This document shows positions 9,121 through 24,400 of a stretch of DNA of 46,158 bases, piece after piece. The notes under the pieces were generated by a model. That model did not search any database and was not told the origin of the DNA. It saw nothing but the letters and a program-made list of their open reading frames with translations. The translations under genes were made by a program, and so were the position numbers. Within the stretch, counting starts at the first letter, position 1, and each line of letters begins with the position of its first letter. The stretch is from Nemertoderma westbladi. Lineage: Eukaryota > Xenacoelomorpha > Nemertodermatida > Nemertodermatidae. Location: positions 1 to 46,158 of the forward strand of contig JAUCBJ010000450.1 of NCBI GenBank assembly GCA_032718475.1, read 5' to 3'.

Positions 9121-12030
9121 TGGTGAGTTACTTATTGGATTGTAAGTTGCTATTGGTCAGTTACTTATTGGAAAGTAAGTTGTTATTGGTCAGTTACTTA
9201 TTGGATTGTAAGTTGTTATTGGTCAGTTACTTATTGGACTGTAAGTTGCTATTGGTCAGTTACTTATTGGAAAGTAAGTTGTTGGGTCAGTTACTTATTG
9301 GACTGTAAGTTGCTATTGGTCAGTTACTTATTGGAAAGTAAGTTGTTATTGGTCAGTTACTTATTGGACTGTAAGTTGCTATTGGTCAGTTACTTATTGG
9401 ACTGTAAGTTGTTATTGGTCAGTTACTTATTGGAAAGTAAGTTGCTATTGGTCAGTTACTTATTGGACTGTAAGTTGTTATTGGTCAGTTACTTATTGGA
9501 AAGTAAGTTGCTATTGGTCAGTTACTTATTGGACTGTAAGTTGTTATTGGTCAGTTACTTATTGGAAAGTAAGTTGCTATTGGTCAGTTACTTATTGGAC
9601 TGTAAGTTGTTATTGGTCAGTTACTTATTGGATTGTAAGTTGTTATTGGTCAGTTACTTATTGGATTGTAAGTTGTTATTGGTCAGTTACTTATTGGATT
9701 GTAAGTTGTTATTGGTCAGTTACTTATTGGAAAGTAAGTTGCTATTGGTCAGTTACTTATTGGACTGTAAGTTGTTATTGGTCAGTTACTTATTGGAAAG
9801 TAAGTTGTTATTGGTCAGTTACTTATTGGATTGTAAGTTGTTATTGGTCAGTTACTTATTGGATTGTAAGTTGTTATTGGTCAGTTACTTATTGGATTGT
9901 AAGTTGTTATTGGTCAGTTACTTATTGGATTGTAAGTTGTTATTGGTCAGTTACTTATTGGACTGTAAGTTGTTATTGGTCAGTTACTTATTAGATTGTA
10001 AGTTGTTATTGGTCAGTTACTTATTGGATTGTAAGTTGTTATTGGTGAGTTACTTATTGGACTGTAAGTTGTTATTGGTCAGTTACTTATTGGAAAGTAA
10101 GTTGCTATTGGTCAGTTACTTATTGGACTGTAAGTTGTTATTGGTCAGTTACTTATTGGATTGTAAGTTGTTATTGGTCAGTTACTTATTGGATTGTAAG
10201 TTGTTATTGGTCAGTTACTTATTGGATTGTAAGTTGTTATTGGTCAGTTACTTATTGGAAAGTAAGTTGCTATTGGTCAGTTACTTATTGGACTGTAAGT
10301 TGTTATTGGTCAGTTACTTATTGGAAAGTAAGTTGTTATTGGTCAGTTACTTATTGGATTGTAAGTTGTTATTGGTCAGTTACTTATTGGATTGTAAGTT
10401 GTTATTGGTCAGTTACTTATTGGATTGTAAGTTGTTATTGGTCAGTTACTTATTGGATTGTAAGTTGTTATTGGTCAGTTACTTATTGGACTGTAAGTTG
10501 TTATTGGTCAGTTACTTATTGGATTGTAAGTTGTTATTGGTCAGTTACTTATTGGATTGTAAGTTGTTATTGGTGAGTTACTTATTGGATTGTAAGTTGC
10601 TATTGGTCAGTTACTTATTGGAAAGTAAGTTGTTATTGGTCAGTTACTTATTGGATTGTAAGTTGTTATTGGTCAGTTACTTATTGGACTGTAAGTTGCT
10701 ATTGGTCAGTTACTTATTGGAAAGTAAGTTGTTGGGTCAGTTACTTATTGGACTGTAAGTTGCTATTGGTCAGTTACTTATTGGAAAGTAAGTTGTTATT
10801 GGTCAGTTACTTATTGGACTGTAAGTTGCTATTGGTCAGTTACTTATTGGACTGTAAGTTGTTATTGGTCAGTTACTTATTGGAAAGTAAGTTGCTATTG
10901 GTCAGTTACTTATTGGACTGTAAGTTGTTATTGGTCAGTTACTTATTGGAAAGTAAGTTGCTATTGGTCAGTTACTTATTGGACTGTAAGTTGTTATTGG
11001 TCAGTTACTTATTGGAAAGTAAGTTGCTATTGGTCAGTTACTTATTGGACTGTAAGTTGTTATTGGTCAGTTACTTATTGGATTGTAAGTTGTTATTGGT
11101 CAGTTACTTATTGGATTGTAAGTTGTTATTGGTCAGTTACTTATTGGATTGTAAGTTGTTATTGGTCAGTTACTTATTGGAAAGTAAGTTGCTATTGGTC
11201 AGTTACTTATTGGACTGTAAGTTGTTATTGGTCAGTTACTTATTGGAAAGTAAGTTGTTATTGGTCAGTTACTTATTGGATTGTAAGTTGTTATTGGTCA
11301 GTTACTTATTGGATTGTAAGTTGTTATTGGTCAGTTACTTATTGGATTGTAAGTTGTTATTGGTCAGTTACTTATTGGACTGTAAGTTGTTATTGGTCAG
11401 TTACTTATTGGATTGTAAGTTGTTATTGGTCAGTTACTTATTGGACTGTAAGTTGTTATTGGTCAGTTACTTATTGGACTGTAAGTTGTTATTGGTCAGT
11501 TACTTATTGGATTGTAAGTTGCTATTGGTCAGTTACTTATTGGATTGTAAGTTGTTATTGGTCAGTTACTTATTGGATTGTAAGTTGTTATTGGTCAGTT
11601 ACTTATTGGACTGTAAGTTGTTATTGGTCAGTTACTTATTGGAAAGTAAGTTGCTATTGGTCAGTTACTTATTGGACTGTAAGTTGTTATTGGTCAGTTA
11701 CTTATTGGATTGTAAGTTGTTATTGGTCAGTTACTTATTGGACTGTAAGTTGCTATTGGTCAGTTACTTATTGGAAAGTAAGTTGTTATTGGTCAGTTAC
11801 TTATTGGAAAGTAAGTTGCTATTGGTCAGTTACTTATTGGACTGTAAGTTGTTATTGGTCAGTTACTTATTGGATTGTAAGTTGTTATTGGTCAGTTACT
11901 TATTGGACTGTAAGTTGCTATTGGTCAGTTACTTATTGGAAAGTAAGTTGTTATTGGTCAGTTACTTATTGGACTGTAAGTTGCTATTGGTCAGTTACTT
12001 ATTGGAAAGTAAGTTGTTATTGGTCAGTTA
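9121..12030 (+). repeat. Higher-order duplication in the array, 1450-bp period
   Basis: A rare unit with a 2-bp deletion (GTTGTTGGGTCAG) occurs near 9280 and again near 10730. Another rare variant, TATTGGTGAGTTAC, occurs near 9118 and near 10568. Both pairs are spaced 1450 bp apart, which is 44 units minus the 2-bp deletion. The order of GGACT and GGAAA units after each marker agrees for at least 16 units. The block was therefore copied as a whole. The outer limits are approximate. Confidence 0.8.
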
Positions 12031-12466
12031 CTTATTGGACTGTAAGTTGCTATTGGTCAGTTACTTATTGGACTGTAAGTTGTTATTGGTCAGTTACTTA
12101 TTGGAAAGTAAGTTGCTATTGGTCAGTTACTTATTGGACTGTAAGTTGTTATTGGTCAGTTACTTATTGGAAAGTAAGTTGCTATTGGTCAGTTACTTAT
12201 TGGACTGTAAGTTGTTATTGGTCAGTTACTTATTGGAAAGTAAGTTGCTATTGGTCAGTTACTTATTGGACTGTAAGTTGTTATTGGTCAGTTACTTATT
12301 GGACTGTAAGTTGTTATTGGTCAGTTACTTATTGGAAAGTAAGTTGCTATTGGTCAGTTACTTATTGGACTGTAAGTTGTTATTGGTCAGTTACTTATTG
12401 GACTGTAAGTTGTTATTGGTCAGTTACTTATTGGATTGTAAGTTGCTATTGGTCAGTTACTTATTG

Positions 12467-15400
12467 GAAAAGTAAGTTGTTATTGGTCAGTTACTTATTG
12501 GAAAGTAAGTTGCTATTGGTCAGTTACTTATTGGACTGTAAGTTGTTATTGGTCAGTTACTTATTGGAAAGTAAGTTGCTATTGGTCAGTTACTTATTGG
12601 ACTGTAAGTTGTTATTGGTCAGTTACTTATTGGAAAGTAAGTTGCTATTGGTCAGTTACTTATTGGACTGTAAGTTGTTATTGGTCAGTTACTTATTGGA
12701 AAGTAAGTTGCTATTGGTCAGTTACTTATTGGACTGTAAGTTGTTATTGGTCAGTTACTTATTGGACTGTAAGTTGTTATTGGTCAGTTACTTATTGGAC
12801 TGTAAGTTGTTATTGGTCAGATACTTATTGGACTGTAAGTTGTTATTGGTCAGTTACTTATTGGATTGTAAGTTGCTATTGGTCAGTTACTTATTGGAAA
12901 AGTAAGTTGTTATTGGTCAGTTACTTATTGGAAAGTAAGTTGCTATTGGTCAGTTACTTATTGGACTGTAAGTTGTTATTGGTCAGTTACTTATTGGACT
13001 GTAAGTTGTTATTGGTCAGTTACTTATTGGATTGTAAGTTGCTATTGGTCAGTTACTTATTGGAAAAGTAAGTTGTTATTGGTCAGTTACTTATTGGAAA
13101 GTAAGTTGCTATTGGTCAGTTACTTATTGGACTGTAAGTTGCTATTGGTCAGTTACTTATTGGAAAGTAAGTTGCTATTGGTCAGTTACTTATTGGACTG
13201 TAAGTTGTTATTGGTCAGTTACTTATTGGATTGTAAGTTGTTATTGGTCAGTTACTTATTGGAAAGTAAGTTGCTATTGGTCAGTTACTTATTGGACTGT
13301 AAGTTGTTATTGGTCAGTTACTTATTGGATTGTAAGTTGTTATTGGTCAGTTACTTATTGGACTGTAAGTTGCTATTGGTCAGTTACTTATTGGAAAGTA
13401 AGTTGTTATTGGTCAGTTACTTATTGGACTGTAAGTTGCTATTGGTCAGTTACTTATTGGAAAGTAAGTTGTTATTGGTCAGTTACTTATTGGACTGTAA
13501 GTTGCTATTGGTCAGTTACTTATTGGAAAGTAAGTTGCTATTGGTCAGTTACTTATTGGACTGTAAGTTGTTATTGGTCAGTTACTTATTGGACTGTAAG
13601 TTGTTATTGGTCAGTTACTTATTGGACTGTAAGTTGTTATTGGTCAGTTACTTATTGGATTGTAAGTTGCTATTGGTCAGTTACTTATTGGAAAAGTAAG
13701 TTGTTATTGGTCAGTTACTTATTGGACTGTAAGTTGTTATTGGTCAGTTACTTATTGGACTGTAAGTTGTTATTGGTCAGTTACTTATTGGACTGTAAGT
13801 TGTTATTGGTCAGTTACTTATTGGATTGTAAGTTGTTATTGGTCAGTTACTTATTGGATTGTAAGTTGTTATTGGTCAGTTACTTATTGGATTGTAAGTT
13901 GCTATTGGTCAGTTACTTATTGGAAAAGTAAGTTGTTATTGGTCAGTTACTTATTGGACTGTAAGTTGTTATTGGTCAGTTACTTATTGGACTGTAAGTT
14001 GTTATTGGTCAGTTACTTATTGGATTGTAAGTTGTTATTGGTCAGTTACTTATTGGATTGTAAGTTGTTATTGGTCAGTTACTTATTGGATTTTAAGTTG
14101 CTATTGGTCAGTTACTTATTTGAAAAGTAAGTTGTTATTGGTCAGTTACTTATTGGACTGTAAGTTGTTATTGGCCAGTTACTTATTGGATTGTAAGTTG
14201 TTATTGGTCAGTTACTTATTGGACTGTAAGTTGTTATTGGTCAGTTACTTATTGGATTGTAAGTTGTTATTGGTCAGTTACTTATTGGATTGTAAGTTGC
14301 TATTGGTCAGTTACTTATTGGACTGTAAGTTGTTATTGGTCAGTTACTTATTGGACTGTAAGTTGTTATTGGTCAGTTACTTATTGGATTGTAAGTTGTT
14401 ATTGGTCAGTTACTTATTGGATTGTAAGTTGCTATTGGTCAGTTACTTATTGGACTGTAAGTTGTTATTGGTCAGTTACTTATTGGACTGTAAGTTGTTA
14501 TTGGTCAGTTACTTATTGGACTGTAAGTTGTTATTGGTCAGTTACTTATTGGATTGTAAGTTGTTATTGGTCAGTTACTTATTGGATTGAAAGTTGCTAT
14601 TGGTCAGTTACTTATTGGACTGTAAGTTGTTATTGGTCAGTTACTTATTGGATTGTAAGTTGTTATTGGTCAGTTACTTATTGGATTGTAAGTTGCTATT
14701 GGTCAGTTACTTATTGGACTGTAAGTTGTTATTGGTCAGTTACTTATTGGACTGTAAGTTGTTATTGGTCAGTTACTTATTGGATTGTAAGTTGTTATTG
14801 GTCAGTTACTTATTGGATTGTAAGTTGTTATTGGTCAGTTACTTATTGGATTGTAAGTTGTTATTGGTCAGTTACTTATTGGATTGTAAGTTGCTATTGG
14901 TCAGTTACTTATTGGACTGTAAGTTGTTATTGGTCAGTTACTTATTGGATTGTAAGTTGTTATTGGTCAGTTACTTATTGGAAAGTAAGTTGCTATTGGT
15001 CAGTTACTTATTGGAAAGTAAGTTGCTATTGGTCAGTTACTTATTGGACTGTAAGTTGCTATTGGTCAGTTACTTATTGGAAAGTAAGTTGCTATTGGTC
15101 AGTTACTTATTGGACTGTAAGTTGTTATTGGTCAGTTACTTATTGGATTGTAAGTTGTTATTGGTCAGTTACTTATTGGATTGTAAGTTGCTATTGGTCA
15201 GTTACTTATTGGACTGTAAGTTGTTATTGGTCAGTTACTTATTGGATTGTAAGTTGTTATTGGTCAGTTACTTATTGGATTGTAAGTTGCTATTGGTCAG
15301 TTACTTATTGGACTGTAAGTTGTTATTGGTCAGTTACTTATTGGACTGTAAGTTGTTATTGGTCAGTTACTTATTGGACTGTAAGTTGTTATTGGTCAGT

Positions 15401-18400
15401 TACTTATTGGACTGTAAGTTGTTATTGGTCAGTTACTTATTGGACTGTAAGTTGTTATTGGTCAGTTACTTATTGGACTGTAAGTTGTTATTGGTCAGTT
15501 ACTTATTGGACTGTAAGTTGTTATTGGTCAGTTACTTATTGGATTGTAAGTTGTTATTGGTCAGTTACTTATTGGATTGTAAGTTGCTATTGGTCAGTTA
15601 CTTATTGGACTGTAAGTTGTTATTGGTCAGTTACTTATTGGACTGTAGGTTGTTATTGGTCAGTTACTTATTGGATTGTAAGTTGTTATTGGTCAGTTAC
15701 TTATTGGATTGTAAGTTGTTATTGGTCAGTTACTTATTGGACTGTAAGTTGTTATTGGTCAGTTACTTATTGGATTGTAAGTTGTTATTGGTCAGTTACT
15801 TATTGGATTGTAAGTTGTTATTGGTCAGTTACTTATTGGATTGTAAGTTGTTATTGGTCAGTTACTTATTGGATTTTAAGTTGCTATTGGTCAGTTACTT
15901 ATTGGAAAAGTAAGTTGTTATTGGTCAGTTACTTATTGGACTGTAAGTTGTTATTGGTCAGTTACTTATTGGATTGTAAGTTGTTATTGGTCAGTTACTT
16001 ATTGGACTGTAAGTTGTTATTGGTCAGTTACTTATTGGATTGTAAGTTGTTATTGGTCAGTTACTTATTGGATTGTAAGTTGCTATTGGTCAGTTACTTA
16101 TTGGACTGTAAGTTGCTATTGGTCAGTTACTTATTGGACTGTAAGTTGTTATTGGTCAGTTACTTATTGGACTGTAAGTTGTTATTGGTCAGTTACTTAT
16201 TGGATTGTAAGTTGTTATTGGTCAGTTACTTATTGGATTGTAAGTTGCTATTGGTCAGTTACTTATTGGACTGTAAGTTGTTATTGGTCAGTTACTTATT
16301 GGACTGTAAGTTGTTATTGGTCAGTTACTTATTGGACTGTAAGTTGTTATTGGTCAGTTACTTATTGGATTGTAAGTTGTTATTGGTCAGTTACTTATTG
16401 GATTGTAAGTTGCTATTGGTCAGTTACTTATTGGACTGTAAGTTGTTATTGGTCAGTTACTTATTGGATTGTAAGTTGTTATTGGTCAGTTACTTATTGG
16501 ATTTTAAGTTGCTATTGGTCAGTTACTTATTGGAAAAGTAAGTTGTTATTGGTCAGTTACTTATTGGACTGTAAGTTGTTATTGGTCAGTTACTTATTGG
16601 ATTGTAAGTTGTTATTGGTCAGTTACTTATTGGACTGTAAGTTGTTATTGGTCAGTTACTTATTGGATTGTAAGTTGTTATTGGTCAGTTACTTATTGGA
16701 TTGTAAGTTGCTATTGGTCAGTTACTTATTGGACTGTAAGTTGCTATTGGTCAGTTACTTATTGGACTGTAAGTTGTTATTGGTCAGTTACTTATTGGAC
16801 TGTAAGTTGTTATTGGTCAGTTACTTATTGGATTGTAAGTTGTTATTGGTCAGTTACTTATTGGATTGTAAGTTGCTATTGGTCAGTTACTTATTGGACT
16901 GTAAGTTGTTATTGGTCAGTTACTTATTGGACTGTAAGTTGTTATTGGTCAGTTACTTATTGGACTGTAAGTTGTTATTGGTCAGTTACTTATTGGATTG
17001 TAAGTTGTTATTGGTCAGTTACTTATTGGATTGTAAGTTGCTATTGGTCAGTTACTTATTGGACTGTAAGTTGTTATTGGTCAGTTACTTATTGGATTGT
17101 AAGTTGTTATTGGTCAGTTACTTATTGGATTGTAAGTTGCTATTGGTCAGTTACTTATTGGACTGTAAGTTGTTATTGGTCAGTTACTTATTGGACTGTA
17201 AGTTGTTATTGGTCAGTTACTTATTGGATTGTAAGTTGTTATTGGTCAGTTACTTATTGGATTGTAAGTTGTTATTGGTCAGTTACTTATTGGATTGTAA
17301 GTTGTTATTGGTCAGTTACTTATTGGATTGTAAGTTGCTATTGGTCAGTTACTTATTGGACTGTAAGTTGTTATTGGTCAGTTACTTATTGGATTGTAAG
17401 TTGTTATTGGTCAGTTACTTATTGGAAAGTAAGTTGCTATTGGTCAGTTACTTATTGGAAAGTAAGTTGCTATTGGTCAGTTACTTATTGGACTGTAAGT
17501 TGCTATTGGTCAGTTACTTATTGGAAAGTAAGTTGCTATTGGTCAGTTACTTATTGGACTGTAAGTTGTTATTGGTCAGTTACTTATTGGATTATAAGTT
17601 GTTATTGGTCAGTTACTTATTGGATTGTAAGTTGCTATTGGTCAGTTACTTATTGGACTGTAAGTTGTTATTGGTCAGTTACTTATTGGATTGTAAGTTG
17701 CTATTGGTCAGTTACTTATTGGACTGTAAGTTGTTATTGGTCAGTTACTTATTAGACTGTAGGTTGTTATTGGTCAGTTACTTATTGGATTGTAAGTTGT
17801 TATTGGTCAGTTACTTATTGGATTGTAAGTTGTTATTGGTCAGTTACTTATTGGACTGTAAGTTGTTATTGGTCAGTTACTTATTGGATTGTAAGTTGTT
17901 ATTGGTCAGTTACTTATTGGATTGTAAGTTGTTATTGGTCAGTTACTTATTGGACTGTAAGTTGTTATTGGTCAGTTACTTATTGGACTGTAAGTTGTTA
18001 TTGGTCAGTTACTTATTGGATTGTAAGTTGTTATTGGTCAGTTACTTATTGGATTGTAAGTTGCTATTGGTCAGTTACTTATTGGATTGTAAGTTGTTAT
18101 TGGTCAGTTACTTATTGGATTGTAAGTTGTTATTGGTCAGTTACTTATTGGATTGTAAGTTGCTATTGGTCAGTTACTTATTGGACTGTAAGTTGTTATT
18201 GGTCAGTTACTTATTGGATTGTAAGTTGTTATTGGTCAGTTACTTATTGGATTGTAAGTTGCTATTGGTCAGTTACTTATTGGACTGTAAGTTGTTATTG
18301 GTCAGTTACTTATTGGACTGTAAGTTGTTATTGGTCAGTTACTTATTGGATTGTAAGTTGTTATTGGTCAGTTACTTATTGGATTGTAAGTTGTTAGTGG

Positions 18401-21400
18401 TCTGTTACTTATTGGATTGTAAGTTGTTATTGGTCAGTTACTTATTGGATTGTAAGTTGCTATTGGTCAGTTACTTATTGGACTGTAAGTTGTTATTGGT
18501 CAGTTACTTATTGGATTGTAAGTTGTTATTGGTCAGTTACTTATTGGAAAGTAAGTTGCTATTGGTCAGTTACTTATTGGAAAGTAAGTTGCTATTGGTC
18601 AGTTACTTATTGGACTGTAAGTTGCTATTGGTCAGTTACTTATTGGAAAGTAAGTTGCTATTGGTCAGTTACTTATTGGACTGTAAGTTGTCATTGGTCA
18701 GTTACTTATTGGATTGTAAGTTGTTATTGGTCAGTTACTTATTGGATTGTAAGTTGCTATTGGTCAGTTACTTATTGGACTGTAAGTTGTTATTGGTCAG
18801 TTACTTATTGGACTGTAAGTTGTTATTGGTCAGTTACTTATTGGATTGTAAGTTGTTATTGGTCAGTTACTTATTGGATTGTAAGTTGTTATTGGTCAGT
18901 TACTTATTGGACTGTAAGTTGTTATTGGTCAGTTACTTATTGGACTGTAAGTTGTTATTGGTCAGTTACTTATTGGATTGTAAGTTGTTATTGGTCAGTT
19001 ACTTATTGGACTGTAAGTTGTTATTGGTCAGTTACTTATTTGACTGTAAGTTGTTATTGGTCAGTTACTTATTGGACTGTAAGTTGTTATTGGTCAGTTA
19101 CTTATTGGACTGTAAGTTGTTATTGGTCAGTTACTTATTGGACTGTAAGTTGTTATTGGTCAGTTACTTATTGGACTGTAAGTTGTTATTGGTCAGTTAC
19201 TTATTGGACTGTAAGTTGTTATTGGTCAGTTACTTATTGGATTGTAAGTTGTTATTGGTCAGTTACTTATTGGATTGTAAGTTGCTATTGGTCAGTTACT
19301 TATTGGACTGTAAGTTGTTATTGGTCAGTTACTTATTGGACTGTAGGTTGTTATTGGTCAGTTACTTATTGGACTGTAAGTTGTTATTGGTCAGTTACTT
19401 ATTGGATTGTAAGTTGTTATTGGTCAGTTACTTATTGGATTGTAAGTTGTTATTGGTCAGTTACTTATTGGATTGTAAGTTGTTATTGGTCAGTTACTTA
19501 TTGGATTTTAAGTTGTTATTGGTCAGTTACTTATTGGAAAAGTAAGTTGTTATTGGTCAGTTACTTATTGGACTGTAAGTTGTTATTGGTCAGTTACTTA
19601 TTGGATTGTAAGTTGTTATTGGTCAGTTACTTATTGGACTGTAAGTTGTTATTGGTCAGTTACTTATTGGATTGTAAGTTGTTATTGGTCAGTTACTTAT
19701 TGGATTGTAAGTTGCTATTGGTCAGTTACTTATTGGACTGTAAGTTGCTATTGGTCAGTTACTTATTGGACTGTAAGTTGTTATTGGTCAGTTACTTATT
19801 GGACTGTAAGTTGTTATTGGTCAGTTACTTATTGGATTGTAAGTTGTTATTGGTCAGTTACTTATTGGATTGTAAGTTGCTATTGGTCAGTTACTTATTG
19901 GACTGTAAGTTGTTATTGGTCAGTTACTTATTGGACTGTAAGTTGTTATTGGTCAGTTACTTATTGGACTGTAAGTTGTTATTGGTCAGTTACTTATTGG
20001 ATTGTAAGTTGTTATTGGTCAGTTACTTATTGGATTGTAAGTTGCTATTGGTCAGTTACTTATTGGACTGTAAGTTGTTATTGGTCAGTTACTTATTGGA
20101 TTGTAAGTTGTTATTGGTCAGTTACTTATTGGATTTTAAGTTGCTATTGGTCAGTTACTTATTGGAAAGTAAGTTGTTATTGGTCAGTTACTTATTGGAC
20201 TGTAAGTTGTTATTGGTCAGTTACTTATTGGATTGTAAGTTGTTATTGGTCAGTTACTTATTGGACTGTAAGTTGTTATTGGTCAGTTACTTATTGGATT
20301 GTAAGTTGTTATTGGTCAGTTACTTATTGGATTGTAAGTTGCTATTGGTCAGTTACTTATTGGACTGTAAGTTGCTATTGGTCAGTTACTTATTGGACTG
20401 TAAGTTGTTATTGGTCAGTTACTTATTGGACTGTAAGTTGTTATTGGTCAGTTACTTATTGGATTGTAAGTTGTTATTGGTCAGTTACTTATTGGATTGT
20501 AAGTTGCTATTGGTCAGTTACTTATTGGACTGTAAGTTGTTATTGGTCAGTTACTTATTGGACTGTAAGTTGTTATTGGTCAGTTACTTATTGGACTGTA
20601 AGTTGTTATTGGTCAGTTACTTATTGGATTGTAAGTTGTTATTGGTCAGTTACTTATTGGATTGTAAGTTGCTATTGGTCAGTTACTTATTGGACTGTAA
20701 GTTGTTATTGGTCAGTTACTTATTGGATTGTAAGTTGTTATTGGTCAGTTACTTATTGGATTGTAAGTTGCTATTGGTCAGTTACTTATTGGACTGTAAG
20801 TTGTTATTGGTCAGTTACTTATTGGACTGTAAGTTGTTATTGGTCAGTTACTTATTGGATTGTAAGTTGTTATTGGTCAGTTACTTATTGGATTGTAAGT
20901 TGTTATTGGTCAGTTACTTATTGGATTGTAAGTTGTTATTGGTCAGTTACTTATTGGATTGTAAGTTGCTATTGGTCAGTTACTTATTGGACTGTAAGTT
21001 GTTATTGGTCAGTTACTTATTGGATTGTAAGTTGTTATTGGTCAGTTACTTATTGGAAAGTAAGTTGCTATTGGTCAGTTACTTATTGGAAAGTAAGTTG
21101 CTATTGGTCAGTTACTTATTGGACTGTAAGTTGCTATTGGTCAGTTACTTATTGGAAAGTAAGTTGCTATTGGTCAGTTACTTATTGGACTGTAAGTTGT
21201 TATTGGTCAGTTACTTATTGGATTGTAAGTTGTTATTGGTCAGTTACTTATTGGATTGTAAGTTGCTATTGGTCAGTTACTTATTGGACTGTAAGTTGTT
21301 ATTGGTCAGTTACTTATTGGATTGTAAGTTGTTATTGGTCAGTTACTTATTGGATTGTAAGTTGCTATTGGTCAGTTACTTATTGGACTGTAAATTGTTA

Positions 21401-24400
21401 TTGGTCAGTTACTTATTGGACTGTAAGTTGTTATTGGTCAGTTACTTATTGGACTGTAAGTTGTTATTGGTCAGTTACTTATTGGACTGTAAGTTGTTAT
21501 TGGTCAGTTACTTATTGGACTGTAAGTTGTTATTGGTCAGTTACTTATTGGACTGTAAGTTGTTATTGGTCAGTTACTTATTGGACTGTAAGTTGTTATT
21601 GGTCAATTACTTATTGGATTGTAAGTTGTTATTGGTCAGTTACTTATTGGATTGTAAGTTGCTATTGGTCAGTTACTTATTGGACTGTAAGTTGTTATTG
21701 GTCAGTTACTTATGGGACTGTAGGTTGTTATTGGTCAGTTACTTATTGGATTGTAAGTTGTTATTGGTCAGTTACTTATTGGATTGTAAGTTGTTATTGG
21801 TCAGTTACTTATTGGACTGTAAGTTGTTATTGGTCAGTTACTTATTGGATTGTAAGTTGTTATTGGTCAGTTACTTATTGGATTGTAAGTTGTTATTGGT
21901 CAGTTACTTATTGGACTGTAAGTTGTTATTGGTCAGTTACTTATTGGACTGTAAGTTGTTATTGGTCAGTTACTTATTGGATTGTAAGTTGTTATTGGTC
22001 AGTTACTTATTGGATTGTAAGTTGCTATTGGTCAGTTACTTATTGGATTGTAAGTTGTTATTGGTCAGTTACTTATTGGATTGTAAGTTGTTATTGGTCA
22101 GTTACTTATTGGATTGTAAGTTGCTATTGGTCAGTTACTTATTGGACTGTAAGTTGTTATTGGTCAGTTACTTATTGGATTGTAAGTTGTTATTGGTCAG
22201 TTACTTATTGGATTGTAAGTTGCTATTGGTCAGTTACTTATTGGACTGTAAGTTGTTATTGGTCAGTTACTTATTGGACTGTAAGTTGTTATTGGTCAGT
22301 TACTTATTGGATTGTAAGTTGTTATTGGTCAGTTACTTATTGGATTGTAAGTTGTTATTGGTCAGTTACTTATTGGATTGTAAGTTGTTATTGGTCAGTT
22401 ACTTATTGGATTGTAAGTTGCTATTGGTCAGTTACTTATTGGACTGTAAGTTGTTATTGGTCAGTTACTTATTGGATTGTAAGTTGTTATTGGTCAGTTA
22501 CTTATTGGAAAGTAAGTTGCTATTGGTCAGTTACTTATTGGAAAGTAAGTTGCTATTGGTCAGTTACTTATTGGACTGTAAGTTGCTATTGGTCAGTTAC
22601 TTATTGGAAAGTAAGTTGCTATTGGTCAGTTACTTATTGGACTGTAAGTTGTCATTGGTCAGTTACTTATTGGATTGTAAGTTGTTATTGGTCAGTTACT
22701 TATTGGATTGTAAGTTGCTATTGGTCAGTTACTTATTGGACTGTAAGTTGTTATTGGTCAGTTACTTATTGGACTGTAAGTTGTTATTGGTCAGTTACTT
22801 ATTGGATTGTAAGTTGTTATTGGTCAGTTACTTATTGGATTGTAAGTTGTTATTGGTCAGTTACTTATTGGACTGTAAGTTGTTATTGGTCAGTTACTTA
22901 TTGGACTGTAAGTTGTTATTGGTCAGTTACTTATTGGACTGTAAGTTGTTCTTGGTCAGTTACTTATTGGATTGTAAGTTGTTATTGGTCAGTTACTTAT
23001 TGGATTGTAAGTTGTTATTGGTCAGTTACTTATTGGATTGTAAGTTGTTATTGGTCAGTTACTTATTGGATTGTAAGTTGCTATTGGTCAGTTACTTATT
23101 GGACTGTAAGTTGTTATTGGTCAGTTACTTATTGGATTGTAAGTTGTTATTGGTCAGTTACTTATTGGAAAGTAAGTTGCTATTGGTCAGTTACTTATTG
23201 GAAAGTAAGTTGCTATTGGTCAGTTACTTATTGGACTGTAAGTTGCTATTGGTCAGTTACTTATTGGAAAGTAAGTTGCTATTGGTCAGTTACTTATTGG
23301 ACTGTAAGTTGTTATTGGTCAGTTACTTATTGGATTGTAAGTTGTTATTGGTCAGTTACTTATTGGATTGTAAGTTGCTATTGGTCAGTTACTTATTGGA
23401 CTGTAAGTTGTTATTGGTCAGTTACTTATTGGATTGTAAGTTGTTATTGGTCAGTTACTTATTGGATTGTAAGTTGCTATTGGTCAGTTACTTATTGGAC
23501 TGTAAGTTGTTATTGGTCAGTTACTTATTGGACTGTAAGTTGTTATTGGTCAGTTACTTATTGGACTGTAAGTTGTTATTGGTCAGTTACTTATTGGACT
23601 GTAAGTTGTTATTGGTCAGTTACTTATTGGACTGTAAGTTGTTATTGGTCAGTTACTTATTGGACTGTAAGTTGTTATTGGTCAGTTACTTATTGGACTG
23701 TAAGTTGTTATTGGACAATTACTTATTGGATTGTAAGTTGTTATTGGTCAGTTACTTATTGGATTGTAAGTTGCTATTGGTCAGTTACTTATTGGACTGT
23801 AAGTTGTTATTGGTCAGTTACTTATTGGACTGTAGGTTGTTATTGGTCAGTTACTTATTGGATTGTAAGTTGTTATTGGTCAGTTACTTATTGGATTGTA
23901 AGTTGTTATTGGTCAGTTACTTATTGGACTGTAAGTTGTTATTGGTCAGTTACTTATTGGATTGTAAGTTGTTATTGGTCAGTTACTTATTGGATTGTAA
24001 GTTGTTATTGGTCAGTTACTTATTGGACTGTAAGTTGGTATTGGTCAGTTACTTATTGGACTGTAAGTTGTTATTGGTCAGTTACTTATTGGATTGTAAG
24101 TTGTTATTGGTCAGTTACTTATTGGATTGTAAGTTGCTATTGGTCAGTTACTTATTGGATTGTAAGTTGTTATTGGTCAGTTACTTATTGGATTGTAAGT
24201 TGTTATTGGTCAGTTACTTATTGGATTGTAAGTTGCTATTGGTCAGTTACTTATTGGACTGTAAGTTGTTATTGGTCAGTTACTTATTGGATTGTAAGTT
24301 GTTATTGGTCAGTTACTTGTTGGATTGTAAGTTGCTATTGGTCAGTTACTTATTGGACTGTAAGTTGTTATTGGTCAGTTACTTATTGGACTGTAAGTTG

